From: Acidobacteriota bacterium
Lineage (GTDB): Bacteria; Acidobacteriota; Vicinamibacteria; Vicinamibacterales; UBA2999
Direction: 5' to 3'
Assembly: GCA_963169195.1 (NCBI GenBank)
Contig: CAUJDN010000069.1
Coordinates: forward strand, 1 to 64,000
Length of the DNA stretch: 64,000 nucleotides
Shown here: positions 25,481-36,828 of the stretch, one piece after another
Position numbering within the stretch: position 1 is the stretch's first letter
Layout: every line of letters begins with the position of its first letter
Position numbers and translations under genes: made by a program
Notes under the pieces: generated by a model
Seen by the model: only the letters and a program-made list of their open reading frames with translations
What the model was told of the DNA's origin: nothing
The model's database searches: none

Positions 25481-26179
25481 TCACACCCCGCGGCCGGCGG
25501 GGCGCGGGCGGTACCACCGCACGACCTGCGGACGCCGCCAGAGGTACGGGTTGGGCACCACCAGGATGTGCACGAGCCGGCTGTACGGGAACACCGCGAA
25601 GAGCGCGAAGGCGCCGCCGATGTGCAGCTTCACCAGCCAGGGCATGCCCGCGATGAACGCGAGGTCGGGACTGAAGGTGAACAGCGACCAGAGGTAGGGC
25701 GAGGCCACGGACGCAAACCACGACGAGCCCCACGGGTGGAAGATCGCCACGAGCACGCCGGTCGTCACCTGCAGGAGCAGCAGGGCGTACACCGTCCAGT
25801 CCATGCGGCTCGTCACGATCCGGACCTTCGGCTCGCTGTACCGGCGGAGGATGATGCCCACCAGGCCGACCAGCGTCAGCAGGCCGGCCGCCAGGCCCGA
25901 GGCCTCGAGGATGTAGAGCCGCACCGGCTGCGCGTTCCAGGCCAGGATGCTGCGCGGCACCAGGAAGGCGACCAGATGGCCTGCGAACACCGTGAGGATG
26001 CCGTAGTGGAACGGCACGACGGCCCAGAAATGGAACCGGTTCTCCAGGAACTGCGACGAGTAGCTCGAGTAGGAGAACGGCCGGTTCCAGTAGCGCCCGA
26101 CGGTCCCCAGGAAGAACACGACCAGGGTCACGTAGGGCAGAACGGCGAAGACGAGCAGGTCGATGGCGGTGCTAGACAT
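25481..26179 (-). CDS. narI: respiratory nitrate reductase gamma subunit (cytochrome b)
   Basis: 232 aa with five transmembrane helices. It oxidises quinol and carries the two b hemes that pass electrons to NarH. Candidate heme-ligand histidines are visible in VVPFHYGILTVFAGHLVAFL and near the C-terminus in LVKLHIGGAFALFAVFPYSRLVHILVVP, which matches E. coli NarI. ATG 26179 overlaps the end of narJ by eight bases. SRLVH followed by PNPYLWRRPQVVRWYRPR is the typical tail of the family. Confidence 0.95.
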   Translation of the reverse strand: MSSTAIDLLVFAVLPYVTLVVFFLGTVGRYWNRPFSYSSYSSQFLENRFHFWAVVPFHYGILTVFAGHLVAFLVPRSILAWNAQPVRLYILEASGLAAGLLTLVGLVGIILRRYSEPKVRIVTSRMDWTVYALLLLQVTTGVLVAIFHPWGSSWFASVASPYLWSLFTFSPDLAFIAGMPWLVKLHIGGAFALFAVFPYSRLVHILVVPNPYLWRRPQVVRWYRPRPAGRGV

Positions 26180-26713
26180 GGGGCGCCTCGAGAACAGGGT
26201 GCGCGAGCGACGACACGGTCGCCTGGACCGCGCGCATGAGTGCCGGGTAGGGGCCTTCCCGCGCGGCCAGCCCTTCCAGAATCTTGGCCACGGCGGGGGC
26301 CACCGACTCGGCCGCGAGCGACGCGGCCGCATCGGCCGGCAGGCGGCCGAGGAGATGCAGGACGTGGGGCAGGTGGTCGGGCAGCTCGTGATCCTCGGCG
26401 ATGCCGTGACGCGTCAACAGGTCGCGCAGCCGCACGAGGAAATCGCCGCGGTCGTAGTTCTCCCCGTACAGGTGCCAGCCGATGTCGAGGCTGCACTTGG
26501 GATCGAAATCGAACGCCGCGATGAACTGCTCCTGCATCGCCGCGGCCGAGAGCCCGTCGAGCCGCGCCGCGTACTCCGCCAGGGCGGCCGCCGTTTCGGG
26601 CGGCGCCCAGCTGGCGGCGTCGGCACACCGGGCCACCAGCCCGGGCGTGGCGTCATCCGGATAGGTGAGCGCCTGAGCGAGCACGGCCAGGACCTGCGCA
26701 TCACCGGCCATGG

Positions 26714-26717
<4 letters not shown>
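26172..26717 (-). CDS. narJ: nitrate reductase assembly chaperone NarJ
   Basis: 181 aa, TorD/NarJ-like helical chaperone that binds the NarG N-terminus and is needed for molybdenum cofactor insertion and membrane attachment of NarGH. The family pattern is clear: VLAQALTYPDDATPGLV, QEQFIAAFDFDPKCSLDIGW, HLYGENYDRGDFLVRLRDLL and ELPDHLPHVLHLLGRL. ATG 26717 overlaps the narH stop by four bases (ATGA), so translation is probably coupled. Confidence 0.95.
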
Positions 26718-28207
<1,490 letters not shown>

Positions 28208-28246
28208 GGCCTGCTCCTTTCGTCCGTCAGTTCCTCTATCGGCCCT

Positions 28247-31200
28247 CTACCACTTCAGATCGGGCAGCTTGCGGACCAGGACGTGCGTGTCGCGGTTGCA
28301 TCCGATCGGCCCCCAGTAGTTGAAGTGGAAGGTGAACTGGCCGTACCCGCCGACGAGCAGGTTGGGCTTCAGTCGCGTTCGCGTCAGGCTGTTGTGCCCG
28401 CCGCCGCGGCGGTAGTTGCGCAGCGGGGACTTCGGGACCGAGTAGGTCCGCTCGGGCGAGTGGTACTGGATGCAGACGCCGGGTGGGATCCGCGCGCTCA
28501 CCACCGCGCGCGTCACCACCACGCCGTGGTCGTTGTAGACCTCGACCCAGTCGTTGTCCAGGATGCCCAGCTCCGCGGCGTCGTGGTCGTTCATCCAGAA
28601 CGGCTCGAGCCCCCGCGACAGCGTCGTCATGCGCTGGTTGTCGCCGTAGGTCGAGTGGATGTGCCACTTGCCGTGCGGCGTGAGGTAGTTGAGCATCTTC
28701 GACTGGCCGACCTCCTTCTGGAAGCGGATGTCGGCGTACTGGGTCGGCAGCGGCTTGGGCTTGTAGGTCGGCACGTGCTCGCCGAACTGCAGGTAGCCCG
28801 GGTGATCCAGGTAGAAGTGCTGCCGGCCCGTCAGCGTGCGCCACGGCACCTGCGCCTCGACGTTGTAGGTGAACGGCGAGTAGGCGCGGCCGTTGGCGAT
28901 GAGGCCCGACCACATCGGGCTGTTCACGAACCGGCGCGGCTGCGACTGGATGTCCTTGTAGCTCGTCCGGAACCCGCGGTCCGCCTCCACCAGGTGCGCG
29001 AGCGGCAGGCCGACCTTCTTCTCCATGTTCTTGTAGGAGCGGTACGCCAGCTCGCCGTTGGTCACCGACGCGAACTTCAGGATCGTGTTGCAGACGTGCT
29101 CGTCCGCCGCCAGCGACGGGTAGGTCACCCCGTCCCACGCGACCGTCGGGCCGTGCGTCACCGCCTCGTCGTACACGTCGTCGATGGCGTAGTGTGTCCC
29201 GTGCGCGCCGATCCCCTTGTCCCGCGCCAGCCGCCCGAACGAGCAGTACTGGTTGTGCAGGTTCTGGTAGTCGCGCGTGACGACCTTCAGCGCCGGCATC
29301 GTCTTGCCGGGAATCGCCTCGATGTCGCCCGTGATCCAGTCCTTCATCGCCGGCTGCGCGATCTCGGCCTCGGAATCGTGGCTGAGCGGCGTCGCCACGA
29401 TGTCCCGCACCGGCGCCGGGAAGTGCCGCGGCGCCATCTCGGACAGCGTCCTGGCGATCGACTTGAAGATCTGCCAGTCGCTCTTCGACTCCCAGCACGG
29501 CGGCACCGCCGCCGAGAGCGGGTGGATGAAGCTGTGCAGGTCGGTCGAGTTGATGTCGGCCTTCTCGTAGAACGTGGCGGTCGGCAGGACGATGTCCGAG
29601 TAGAGCGCGGAGGTGTCCATCCGGAAGTTGATGTCGACGACCAGGTCCATCTTGCCCTGGGGCGCCGTCTCGTGCCACACCACTTCCTTGACCGAGTCCG
29701 CCGCCAGGTCCTGCGCCACCTTGTTCGTGTGCGTGCCCAGGTAGTGGTGCAGGAAGTACTCGTGGCCCTTCGCGCTCGACATCAGCGCGTTGCCGCGCCA
29801 GATGAACCACACCCGCGGCCAGTTCTCCGGCCCGTCCGGATCCTCCACGGAGAAGCGGAGCTGGCGCGACTTCAGCTGGTCGACCACGTAGGCGACGATC
29901 TCGGCCTCCGTGGCGGCGCCGGCGGCCTCGGCCTCCCGGACCAGATCCATCGGATTCTTGTTGAACTGCGGGTAGAACGGCATCCACCCGTTGCGGACGG
30001 CCTTGACCTGCACGTCCATGGTGTGCCCGCGGGCGATGGAGCCCTCGGGCTGGTCCGGCGGCACCGTGTGGTAGTCGGTGAACGACTTCTCGTACCGCCA
30101 CTGATCCGTGTTCACGTAGTGCCAGCTCGGCGCGTTCTGCAGGCGCGAGGCCGGGATCCAGTCCTTCCCCATCGCGATCGACGACCAGGACTCGCCGGGC
30201 GCCAGCTTCTCCTGGCCCACGTAGTGCGCCAGCCCGCCGCCGGTGACGCCCACGCACCCGCAGAACATCAGCGCGTTGATGCCGGCGCGGTACATCAGGT
30301 TGCCGTGGTACCAGTGGTTGATCCCGGCCCCGATGATGATGATGTTCTTGCCGTTGGTGTGCTCGGCCGTCGAGCCCCACTCGCGCGCGAAGCGCAGCAG
30401 CGTCTCGCGGCCCATCCCCGTGTACTTCTCCGCCCACGCGGGCGTGTACGGCTTGTCGTCGTCGTAATCGGCCGGGTAGTCGCCCGGCAGCCCACGCGCC
30501 ACCCCGTACTGGGCCATGAGGATGTCGTAGATCGTCGCGACCAGCGTCGTCGAGCCGTCGGCCAGCGTGAGCCGGCGTGCGGGCACGCCGCGCACGATCG
30601 TCGCGCCCTGGCCGAAGTCGTCGAACTGGGCCAGCGCGACCTCCTCGGCCGAGCCGAGCTGCGTCAGCGCCGGTGCGATGTCGCTGCCGTCGACCCCGTC
30701 CTTGAGCAGCAGGTTCCACTTGCCCGTGTTCTGCTTCGCCCAGCGGAAGCCGACGCTGCCCATCGGCATCTTCGGCCGCTCCGCGGCCTCGTCCCACATC
30801 AGGAACTGCCAGTCGCCGTTCTCGACGCCGGTGTACCCGGCCAGCCGGTTCGCCCGGAGGAGCTGACCCGGGCGATACTGCCCGTCCGCCTTGGGCTCGA
30901 GTTCGACGAGCAGCGGCGCATCCGTGTAGCGCTTGCAGTAGTCCACGAAGTACGGGACCTGCCGGTCGTGGTGGAACTCCTTCAGCAGCACGTGGTTGAC
31001 GGCCATCCACCAGGCGCCGTCCTGGCCGGCGTTGAGCGGCACCCACTCGTCGGCGTACTTCGCCACCTGGTTGAAGTCGGGCGCGAAGACCCACATCTTC
31101 GTGCCGTTGTGGCGCGACTCGGCCGCGAAGTGGCAGTCGGGCGTGCGGGTCATGTTGAGGTTCGACCCCATCACGGCCAGCATCTTCGCGTTGTACCAGT

Positions 31201-31891
31201 CGGCCGACTCGTGCACGTCGGTCTGCTCGCCCCAGGTCTCGGGTGAGGCCACCGGCAGGTCGCAGTACCAGTCGTAGAAGGAGAGCGACAACCCGCCGAA
31301 CAGCTGCAGGAACCGTGATCCGGCGGCGTAGCTGATCATCGACATCGCCGGGATCGGCGAGAAGCCCGCCACCCGATCCGGCCCGTGCTTCTTCGCCGTG
31401 TAGAGCAGCGAGGCGCTGATGAGCTCGAGCACCGTGCTCCAGTCCGCCCGGCGGAAGCCGCCCTTGCCACGCGCCCGCTGCCAGCGCTGGCGGGCCTCGG
31501 GGTTCTCCACGAGCGACGCCCACGCCTCCACCGGGTCGGCGTGCGCGGCGCGCGCGTCCTTCCACAGGTCGAGCAGCGGGCCCCGCGCATACGGGTACTT
31601 CACCCGCAGCGGGCTATACAGGTACCACGAGTACGAGATGCCGCGCTGACAGCCCCGCGGCTCGTAGGGCGGGAGCCCCGACTCGAGCATCGGGTAGTCG
31701 AGCGCCTGCATCTCCCACGTGACAATGCCGTTCTTGACGTAGATCTGCCAGCTGCAGCCGCCCGTGCAGTTCACGCCGTGCGTGCTGCGGACGATCTTGT
31801 CGTGCTGCCAGCGGTTACGGTAGAACTCCTCCCACTTGCGCAGCCCCGCCTTGGTCTCGTCCTTGATCCACGTGATCGTTCCGTTCTTCAT
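28247..31891 (-). CDS. narG: respiratory nitrate reductase alpha subunit (Mo-bisMGD)
   Basis: 1214 aa, about the length of E. coli NarG and collinear with it. The [4Fe-4S] FS0 ligands are His38, Cys42 and Cys46 ([11 protein letters not shown]) and Cys81 (PRGCQRG). The molybdenum ligand is Asp211 in YDWYCDLP. There is no Tat signal, so the active site faces the cytoplasm as in the classical NarGHI enzyme. It reduces nitrate to nitrite. ATG 31891 overlaps the narC stop by four bases. Regions such as [20 protein letters not shown] and [20 protein letters not shown] are almost identical in style to proteobacterial NarG. Confidence 0.98.
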   Translation of the reverse strand: MKNGTITWIKDETKAGLRKWEEFYRNRWQHDKIVRSTHGVNCTGGCSWQIYVKNGIVTWEMQALDYPMLESGLPPYEPRGCQRGISYSWYLYSPLRVKYPYARGPLLDLWKDARAAHADPVEAWASLVENPEARQRWQRARGKGGFRRADWSTVLELISASLLYTAKKHGPDRVAGFSPIPAMSMISYAAGSRFLQLFGGLSLSFYDWYCDLPVASPETWGEQTDVHESADWYNAKMLAVMGSNLNMTRTPDCHFAAESRHNGTKMWVFAPDFNQVAKYADEWVPLNAGQDGAWWMAVNHVLLKEFHHDRQVPYFVDYCKRYTDAPLLVELEPKADGQYRPGQLLRANRLAGYTGVENGDWQFLMWDEAAERPKMPMGSVGFRWAKQNTGKWNLLLKDGVDGSDIAPALTQLGSAEEVALAQFDDFGQGATIVRGVPARRLTLADGSTTLVATIYDILMAQYGVARGLPGDYPADYDDDKPYTPAWAEKYTGMGRETLLRFAREWGSTAEHTNGKNIIIIGAGINHWYHGNLMYRAGINALMFCGCVGVTGGGLAHYVGQEKLAPGESWSSIAMGKDWIPASRLQNAPSWHYVNTDQWRYEKSFTDYHTVPPDQPEGSIARGHTMDVQVKAVRNGWMPFYPQFNKNPMDLVREAEAAGAATEAEIVAYVVDQLKSRQLRFSVEDPDGPENWPRVWFIWRGNALMSSAKGHEYFLHHYLGTHTNKVAQDLAADSVKEVVWHETAPQGKMDLVVDINFRMDTSALYSDIVLPTATFYEKADINSTDLHSFIHPLSAAVPPCWESKSDWQIFKSIARTLSEMAPRHFPAPVRDIVATPLSHDSEAEIAQPAMKDWITGDIEAIPGKTMPALKVVTRDYQNLHNQYCSFGRLARDKGIGAHGTHYAIDDVYDEAVTHGPTVAWDGVTYPSLAADEHVCNTILKFASVTNGELAYRSYKNMEKKVGLPLAHLVEADRGFRTSYKDIQSQPRRFVNSPMWSGLIANGRAYSPFTYNVEAQVPWRTLTGRQHFYLDHPGYLQFGEHVPTYKPKPLPTQYADIRFQKEVGQSKMLNYLTPHGKWHIHSTYGDNQRMTTLSRGLEPFWMNDHDAAELGILDNDWVEVYNDHGVVVTRAVVSARIPPGVCIQYHSPERTYSVPKSPLRNYRRGGGHNSLTRTRLKPNLLVGGYGQFTFHFNYWGPIGCNRDTHVLVRKLPDLKW

Positions 31892-32763
31892 CGGATGCCT
31901 CCGCGCGTGTGTGCGCGTCCGAAGCCCGCTTCTTCCACCAGCGGCCCGCGCACGGCACGGAACCGCTTGCGCCAGGCGCCGTCCATGCCGGCCAGCAGCA
32001 CCACCGCGCCGCCGAGCCCGAGCAGCAGGAACGTGACCCGGCCGAACCCCGAGTCCTCGCCGCCCTGCCGCGCCGCCTCTTCCAGGTAGGCCACGACCGG
32101 CAGGATCTCCTCGGCGTCGAGCGGCGTGTCACGAAACACCGACTGCATCGTCGTGGTCGCTGGCGCCGAGAGCCAGGCCGACAGGCCCTTGCGCCCCTGC
32201 AGCCGCTCGTAGACCTTCGTGAGGTCCGGGCCCAGCCGTCCACCGCCGAGCGCGCCCACGCCACGCACCGTGTGGCACGACAGGCAGGGCGGGCCGCCCG
32301 CCAGCTGCGCGATGTCGCCCCGCATGATGGCCCGGCCGCGCTCGATGTCCTGCGCCGTGAACGGCCGGTCGCTGACCTGCACGCCCACGAACTGCGATTT
32401 CTCGAGCTTCGACTCCGATTCCATGAGCGAGATCAGGGCATCGGCCATGTCCGGGGTCAGGCCCGGCAGCGACGGCATGAGGACCCCGCGGGCTTCCTGG
32501 AACAGCTGCACGGCGATCGGGTCGCCGGCGTCGATCAGGGCCTTCGGGTTGGGCATGTAGCGGAGCAGCCAGTCGTGATCGCGCCGGACCGTGACGTCCT
32601 TCAGGTCCGGCCCCGTCAGACGCCCGCCGCCAATCGTGTGGCAGCTGACGCAGTTCTGTTTGAAATATGCGGTCGCGTCCTGGGCGCGGGCGGCGCCGGG
32701 CACCGACAACGCCAGCGCCGCCGCCAAGGCCGACGCCCACCATCTTCCGAACGGCGCATTCAC
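31888..32763 (-). CDS. narC: membrane-anchored diheme cytochrome c (NarC-like)
   Basis: 291 aa from GTG 32763, preceded by GGGAGG at six bases; the open frame extends to GTG 32781. It has a signal peptide ([18 protein letters not shown]), two cytochrome c domains with CVSCH and CLSCH, methionine ligands probably in YMPNPK and SVF-region or [10 protein letters not shown], and a C-terminal membrane helix ([18 protein letters not shown]). A diheme cytochrome c as first gene of a nar operon is known as narC in Thermus, where it is required for active nitrate reductase and links it to the electron-transfer chain. The operator at 32877-32892 lies about 115 bp upstream. Confidence 0.88.
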   Translation of the reverse strand: MNAPFGRWWASALAAALALSVPGAARAQDATAYFKQNCVSCHTIGGGRLTGPDLKDVTVRRDHDWLLRYMPNPKALIDAGDPIAVQLFQEARGVLMPSLPGLTPDMADALISLMESESKLEKSQFVGVQVSDRPFTAQDIERGRAIMRGDIAQLAGGPPCLSCHTVRGVGALGGGRLGPDLTKVYERLQGRKGLSAWLSAPATTTMQSVFRDTPLDAEEILPVVAYLEEAARQGGEDSGFGRVTFLLLGLGGAVVLLAGMDGAWRKRFRAVRGPLVEEAGFGRAHTRGGIR

Positions 32764-32876
32764 GCAGAGCCTCCCTTGCACGTGGAGTTCAATCGGGGCA
32801 ACGCCGACCGTCGTCGGAGACGACCGGCCCGCGTGCCGCTGGCCAAGACTTGTCCCACAGACGCCCGCAGCGCCGG

Positions 32877-32892
32877 TATGACAGTCGTCATA
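32877..32892. promoter_or_regulatory. Crp/Fnr-like operator upstream of nar operon, TATGAC-AGTC-GTCATA
   Basis: A perfect palindrome at the head of the narC-narGHJI-narK1K2-actABCDEF transcript. It overlaps the TGA of the upstream ubiU-like gene. No exact class II -10 is found here; the best candidate AAGTCT (32851-32846) is a few bases further away than at the other sites. Confidence 0.75.
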
Positions 32893-33937
32893 TGTCGGCC
32901 TCCAGCCGCGGCGCGGTGAACGGACCGCGGTAGTAGCACATCACGCCCGACGCACAGATCTCGTGCATGCCACGGGCCCGCACCGCCCACCGCACGACGT
33001 CCTCGTCGGCACTCCCCGTCTCCATGTGTGCGAGGACCGCGCGCACGAGCTTCAGGCCCAGCAGTTTGCGGAGGGGTGAGGCCTGCCGGCCCGCGATCTT
33101 CACCGCGTGAATGCCGAAGCGCCGGAACGCCGGCATGGCGCACACGCCGCACGCGCCGAGCGGCATGCCCCCGGACGAGACCGTGGCCCCGCAGGCGTTG
33201 AGGTGCCAGATCCATTCCCGATGGCGCGCGAAGTGGGCCTCGAGCCGCGCCGCCTCGGCGGGGGCCGGTCGCTCGCCATCGGTCCGCTCGACCGTCGCGT
33301 CCCATCGCGCCAGGTCCACGCAGAACGCCCCGACACGGTGGTGGTGCAGCGTGTGGCACAGCCCCTCCTCGAAGGCGCAGCCGTCGTAGAGGACGAAGGC
33401 CTCGAGCGGTACGGCGCCGGCCACCTCGGCGCTGATGCGCCCCACCTCGTCCAGCCCGAGGCCGCGCGGCAGGATCACGCGGCCGACACCGAGGTCCTGG
33501 TAGAACCGCACGGCCTCGGTGTTGAGCGCGCTGGCGACCGAGCTGACGTGGAGTCGGGGACCGAGGCCCATGTCGGCCAGCGTCAGGAGCAGCGCCGTGT
33601 CGGACACGATCAGGCCATCGATCCCGCAGGTGGCCACCGCCTGCCGTGCCAGGTCGGCCAGGTAGGTGAGTTGCTGCTCGATGTAGACCGGCGCGTTCAG
33701 CGTGAGGAACACCGGGACGCCGTGCGCGTGGGCCCGGGCCACCAGCAGGGCGAGCGCGTCGAGGCTCGACAGATTCGCGCCAGCCGGGCTGCGGCGATTC
33801 AGCCACACCGCTCCGGAGTAGGCGCGAATCCAGTCCGGCGGGACCAGGCCGCAGTACAGCTCGCCGGCGCCGCTCTCCACCAGCATCTCGACTTCGTCCG
33901 GGCTGCTCACCGGGGCGAGGACCTTCATGGCGCTCAT
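32888..33937 (-). CDS. U32-family protein, UbiU-like
   Basis: 349 aa. It opens MKVLAPVSSPDEVEMLVESG, the U32 TIM-barrel start. Four cysteines match the iron-sulfur ligands of E. coli UbiU in order: GCAFEEGLC (two), GAFC, and the ACGVC region. AVKIAGRQASP corresponds to the conserved VKIEGRQRSP segment. UbiU and UbiV form an O2-independent hydroxylase complex in anaerobic ubiquinone synthesis. ATG 33937 overlaps the stop of the UbiV-like gene (ATGA), so the two are coupled. Acidobacteriota generally use menaquinone, so the substrate here may differ. A related U32 activity such as tRNA or rRNA hydroxylation is the alternative. Confidence 0.8.
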   Translation of the reverse strand: MSAMKVLAPVSSPDEVEMLVESGAGELYCGLVPPDWIRAYSGAVWLNRRSPAGANLSSLDALALLVARAHAHGVPVFLTLNAPVYIEQQLTYLADLARQAVATCGIDGLIVSDTALLLTLADMGLGPRLHVSSVASALNTEAVRFYQDLGVGRVILPRGLGLDEVGRISAEVAGAVPLEAFVLYDGCAFEEGLCHTLHHHRVGAFCVDLARWDATVERTDGERPAPAEAARLEAHFARHREWIWHLNACGATVSSGGMPLGACGVCAMPAFRRFGIHAVKIAGRQASPLRKLLGLKLVRAVLAHMETGSADEDVVRWAVRARGMHEICASGVMCYYRGPFTAPRLEADI

Positions 33938-34863
33938 ACCGGCAGATCGGCCTGGTAGACCAGGCGGTCGATGCCGGACCGGCTCGCGACCGCCGCGGCT
34001 CGTCCGATGGCATCCGCGTCCTGGAGATAGAAGCAGGTATTGCCGCGCTCGAGGTACTCGTGATGACCGCCGGCCACCGGCAGGGGGTCCGCGCGTCGCG
34101 TCACCGTGTACTGCAGGCATTCGCGGCGGCAGGCGGCGCCGACGTGGAACTGGTCGGCCGCAGGCTGGTTCAGCGAGCCGATGGCGCAGGCCCGCCCGCT
34201 GACCACGTAGCCGTACGGCACGTAGACCGACGCGCCGAGGCCGATTGCCCTAAAATCCGTATCGAGCCCCTGGATGAGGTTGTCGAACTCCACGCGGCCG
34301 ATGCCGAAGCGCGCGAGCAGGAGGCGCGACACGGGAGCGGTGAGCGAGGGCTGCCGCAGCGCCGCCAGGGCATCGCCGGGCGCGCGAGCCTCGACGAGCC
34401 CTGGCACAATCCGCGGATCGCGGAGCATGCGGTTCATCAGCCGCCCGAGCACGAGCCGCAGTCCGGCGTGCTCCCGGGCCACGACCCGCACGACGCCCCA
34501 ATCGTTGGCCACGACCTCGACGCGCGCATCCTCGAGCCCCGACAGCCAGGCCAGGACCGGCCGCAGGCGATCCACGCCGTCGTCGCTCACATAGCTGGTC
34601 AGCAGGGTGAAGGCGAGGCCGGCCGACACCGCGGCCGAGTAGGCGCGACGGACCTCCGACACCGACGGCGCACGCCGCTCGCAGAACTCCTGGCCGAAGT
34701 ACAGGCGTTGCCAGGCGGGCGGCCCGAACCGGTCGACCACCGCCGCACGCGCGTCGGCCTGGCGCGCGCGCGCCAGGCCGGGCCGGGAGGGCTCCAGCCG
34801 CAGGTGCGCCGGCAGGTCCGCGAGATCCGACGGCCGGAACAGCGCCAGCGCCCACTCGGTCAT
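33934..34863 (-). CDS. U32-family protein, UbiV-like
   Basis: About 309 aa. It aligns by eye with E. coli UbiV: LYFGQEFCERR matches UbiV's YLGEAVCSKRR, VEVVANDWGVVRVV matches the ASDLGVVN region, and the remaining cysteines are GRAC and AACRREC. These four cysteines correspond to the UbiV [4Fe-4S] ligands. It should form a heterodimer with the UbiU-like protein encoded next. ATG 34890 and 34878 are also in frame. The hexamer CAGCAT (34882-34877) is at exact class II distance from the operator at 34904-34919 and predicts transcription from about 34870, which favours ATG 34863. Confidence 0.75.
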   Translation of the reverse strand: MTEWALALFRPSDLADLPAHLRLEPSRPGLARARQADARAAVVDRFGPPAWQRLYFGQEFCERRAPSVSEVRRAYSAAVSAGLAFTLLTSYVSDDGVDRLRPVLAWLSGLEDARVEVVANDWGVVRVVAREHAGLRLVLGRLMNRMLRDPRIVPGLVEARAPGDALAALRQPSLTAPVSRLLLARFGIGRVEFDNLIQGLDTDFRAIGLGASVYVPYGYVVSGRACAIGSLNQPAADQFHVGAACRRECLQYTVTRRADPLPVAGGHHEYLERGNTCFYLQDADAIGRAAAVASRSGIDRLVYQADLPV

Positions 34864-34903
34864 GATGCTCTCGGGCATGCTGATGGGCATCCCGCAAGCG
34901 GCC

Positions 34904-34919
34904 TATGACGACGGTCATA
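34904..34919. promoter_or_regulatory. Crp/Fnr-like operator TATGAC-GACG-GTCATA
   Basis: A perfect palindrome between the divergent ubiV-like gene and the NarX-type sensor kinase gene. For ubiV the possible -10 CAGCAT has its centre exactly 32 bp away. Towards the kinase the match is weaker (TGACAT at 34942-34947). One site may serve both genes. Confidence 0.72.
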
Positions 34920-34986
34920 AAGACCGCCGGCCGACATGGCGTGACATGGCCGGGCGCCGCCAGCGCTACCATCGGAACGTTCACCA

Positions 34987-36828
34987 ATGCGCCAGGACCC
35001 TCACGCGATGCCGGCCCCGAGCGCCACCACCCCCGCGAGCTGGCTGGCCAGCGTGTTTCTCACGCTCAGGGGGCGGCTGATCCTGCTCGTCTGCTTCGCC
35101 GCGGTGCCCTCGCTGTTGTTCATCTTCTTCGCGGCCGCCCGCGAGCGGGCCTCGGCCCTGGAGTTGATGGAGACGGAGGCCCGCCATCTGGGCAGCCTGG
35201 CGTCCCGGGAACATGCCCACCAGCTCAACGGCGGTCGGAACCTGCTGCTCCGCCTCGCCCGCGTCCTGCCGTGCGAAGGGACCGACCGCGGGAAGACGCC
35301 CGTCTGTCCGGATTACCTGCCCGCTCTGCTGAGCGGCTTCCCCCAGTTCGCCAACATCGGGGTTGCCGCGACGGGCGGGGAGATTGCCTGCAGCGCCGCG
35401 CCCATCGCGCGGCCCGCGAGCCTGAGGGCGAACACCGCCTTCGACCTGGCCATCGAATCCCGGGACGTCGAGACCGGCACCTACGCCGTCGGTTTCGTCG
35501 GGCGCCCCGTCCTGCACATGGCCCGCGCCATTCGCGACGCGGATGGCACGGCCTGCGGCGTCGCCTTCGTGGCCGTCGAACTCGGCTGGCTGGACCAGCT
35601 GGCCGAGCAGGCGGACCTGCCGGCCGATTACTCGCTGTTCATCACCGACAGGGCGGGGCGCGTGCTGGCGCACTCCGGCGCCGCCCATCACGTCGTGCCG
35701 GACGGCGACGCCTCGCCGGCCCTGGCGGCGGTGCTCGACCGGCCCCGGGGGGCCGTGCTCGAGTTCGGATCGCCCCCCGCGTCGCAGTACTTCGTCGCCA
35801 CGCCGATGGAAGGCACGCCGGGCGTGTTCGTCGTCGCCGGCCTGCCCTACGAGCGGGTCCGCGGGGCCGCCAACCGGGCGTTCTATCGCACGCTGCTCGC
35901 GCTCGCGATGGTGACGATGTTCGCCATTGCCTCCGCGGTCGTGGCGGCGGAGTTCTCGGTCCTCAGGGCCCTGCGCGCGCTGACGCGGACGGTGCGCCGG
36001 TTCGGGTCGGGTGACCTCTCCGCCCGCGCGCCGCTGCCCGGCAGCCACGGCGAACTCCGCGAGCTCGCCGTCTCGTTCAGTGCCATGGCCGACGCGCTCA
36101 GCGCCCGGCAGCGCGAGGCGCGCGAGGCGCAGGAGCGGCTCCGTGCCCTGTCGCACCGGCTGCAGGAGGCGCGGGAGGAAGAGGCCGGCCGGATCGCGCG
36201 CGAACTCCACGACGAGCTGGGCCAGGTGCTGACCGGGCTGAAGATGGAGCTGGCGACCGTGTGGCGGACCGTCGCGCGCGGCGCCAGCCCGGCGGGCGGG
36301 GATCCGGTGATGGCCGGCATGGGCGAGCAGATTGACCGCGCCATCGACGCGGTGCGGCGCCTGTCGTCGGAGTTGCGGCCGCCCGTGCTCGACCGGCTGG
36401 GGCTGGGCGCGGCCGTGGACTGGCTCGTGCGGGACCGCGAGTCCAAGTCGGGCCTGGCGATCGTGCTCGACGTGCACGACCTCGGCGAGCCGATTCACCC
36501 GCAGGTGTCGATCGCGCTGTTTCGCGTCGTGCAGGAGGCCCTGACCAACGTCATCCGACACGCCAGGGCGACCGAGGTCGCCATCGACCTCGCCGGACAC
36601 GATGCCACGCTGTCGCTCACGATTCACGACAACGGCGTCGGCCTCGATCCGTCGGTGGCCAAGGGGCCCCATTCGCTCGGGATCCTGGGCATGCGCGAGC
36701 GCGTGCGCCTGGTGGGTGGCACCTTCCACATCGACGGAGGGCCCGGGCGCGGCACGACCATCGTCGTCGAGGTGCCGCGGGAGCCGCCGCGCGCGACATC
36801 GGCCGGCGGCAGCGAGCCGGAGCCATGA
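34987..36828 (+). CDS. NarX/UhpB-type (HisKA_3) sensor histidine kinase
   Basis: 613 aa. One membrane helix (~28-50), a periplasmic double-Cache-like sensor domain (~55-295), a second helix (~297-320), HAMP linker (SVLRALRALTRTVRRFGSGD), coiled-coil, and a HisKA_3 dimerisation domain with phospho-accepting His408 in RELHDELGQVLTGLK. The HATPase domain shows N-box EALTNVIRHA, DNGVGLD and GLGILGM-like HSLGILGMRERV. The sensor lacks the helical NarX P-box seen in enterobacteria, so the ligand is uncertain; its position beside nar genes suggests nitrate, nitrite or redox. It overlaps the response regulator gene by four bases. Confidence 0.93.
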   Translation: MRQDPHAMPAPSATTPASWLASVFLTLRGRLILLVCFAAVPSLLFIFFAAARERASALELMETEARHLGSLASREHAHQLNGGRNLLLRLARVLPCEGTDRGKTPVCPDYLPALLSGFPQFANIGVAATGGEIACSAAPIARPASLRANTAFDLAIESRDVETGTYAVGFVGRPVLHMARAIRDADGTACGVAFVAVELGWLDQLAEQADLPADYSLFITDRAGRVLAHSGAAHHVVPDGDASPALAAVLDRPRGAVLEFGSPPASQYFVATPMEGTPGVFVVAGLPYERVRGAANRAFYRTLLALAMVTMFAIASAVVAAEFSVLRALRALTRTVRRFGSGDLSARAPLPGSHGELRELAVSFSAMADALSARQREAREAQERLRALSHRLQEAREEEAGRIARELHDELGQVLTGLKMELATVWRTVARGASPAGGDPVMAGMGEQIDRAIDAVRRLSSELRPPVLDRLGLGAAVDWLVRDRESKSGLAIVLDVHDLGEPIHPQVSIALFRVVQEALTNVIRHARATEVAIDLAGHDATLSLTIHDNGVGLDPSVAKGPHSLGILGMRERVRLVGGTFHIDGGPGRGTTIVVEVPREPPRATSAGGSEPEP

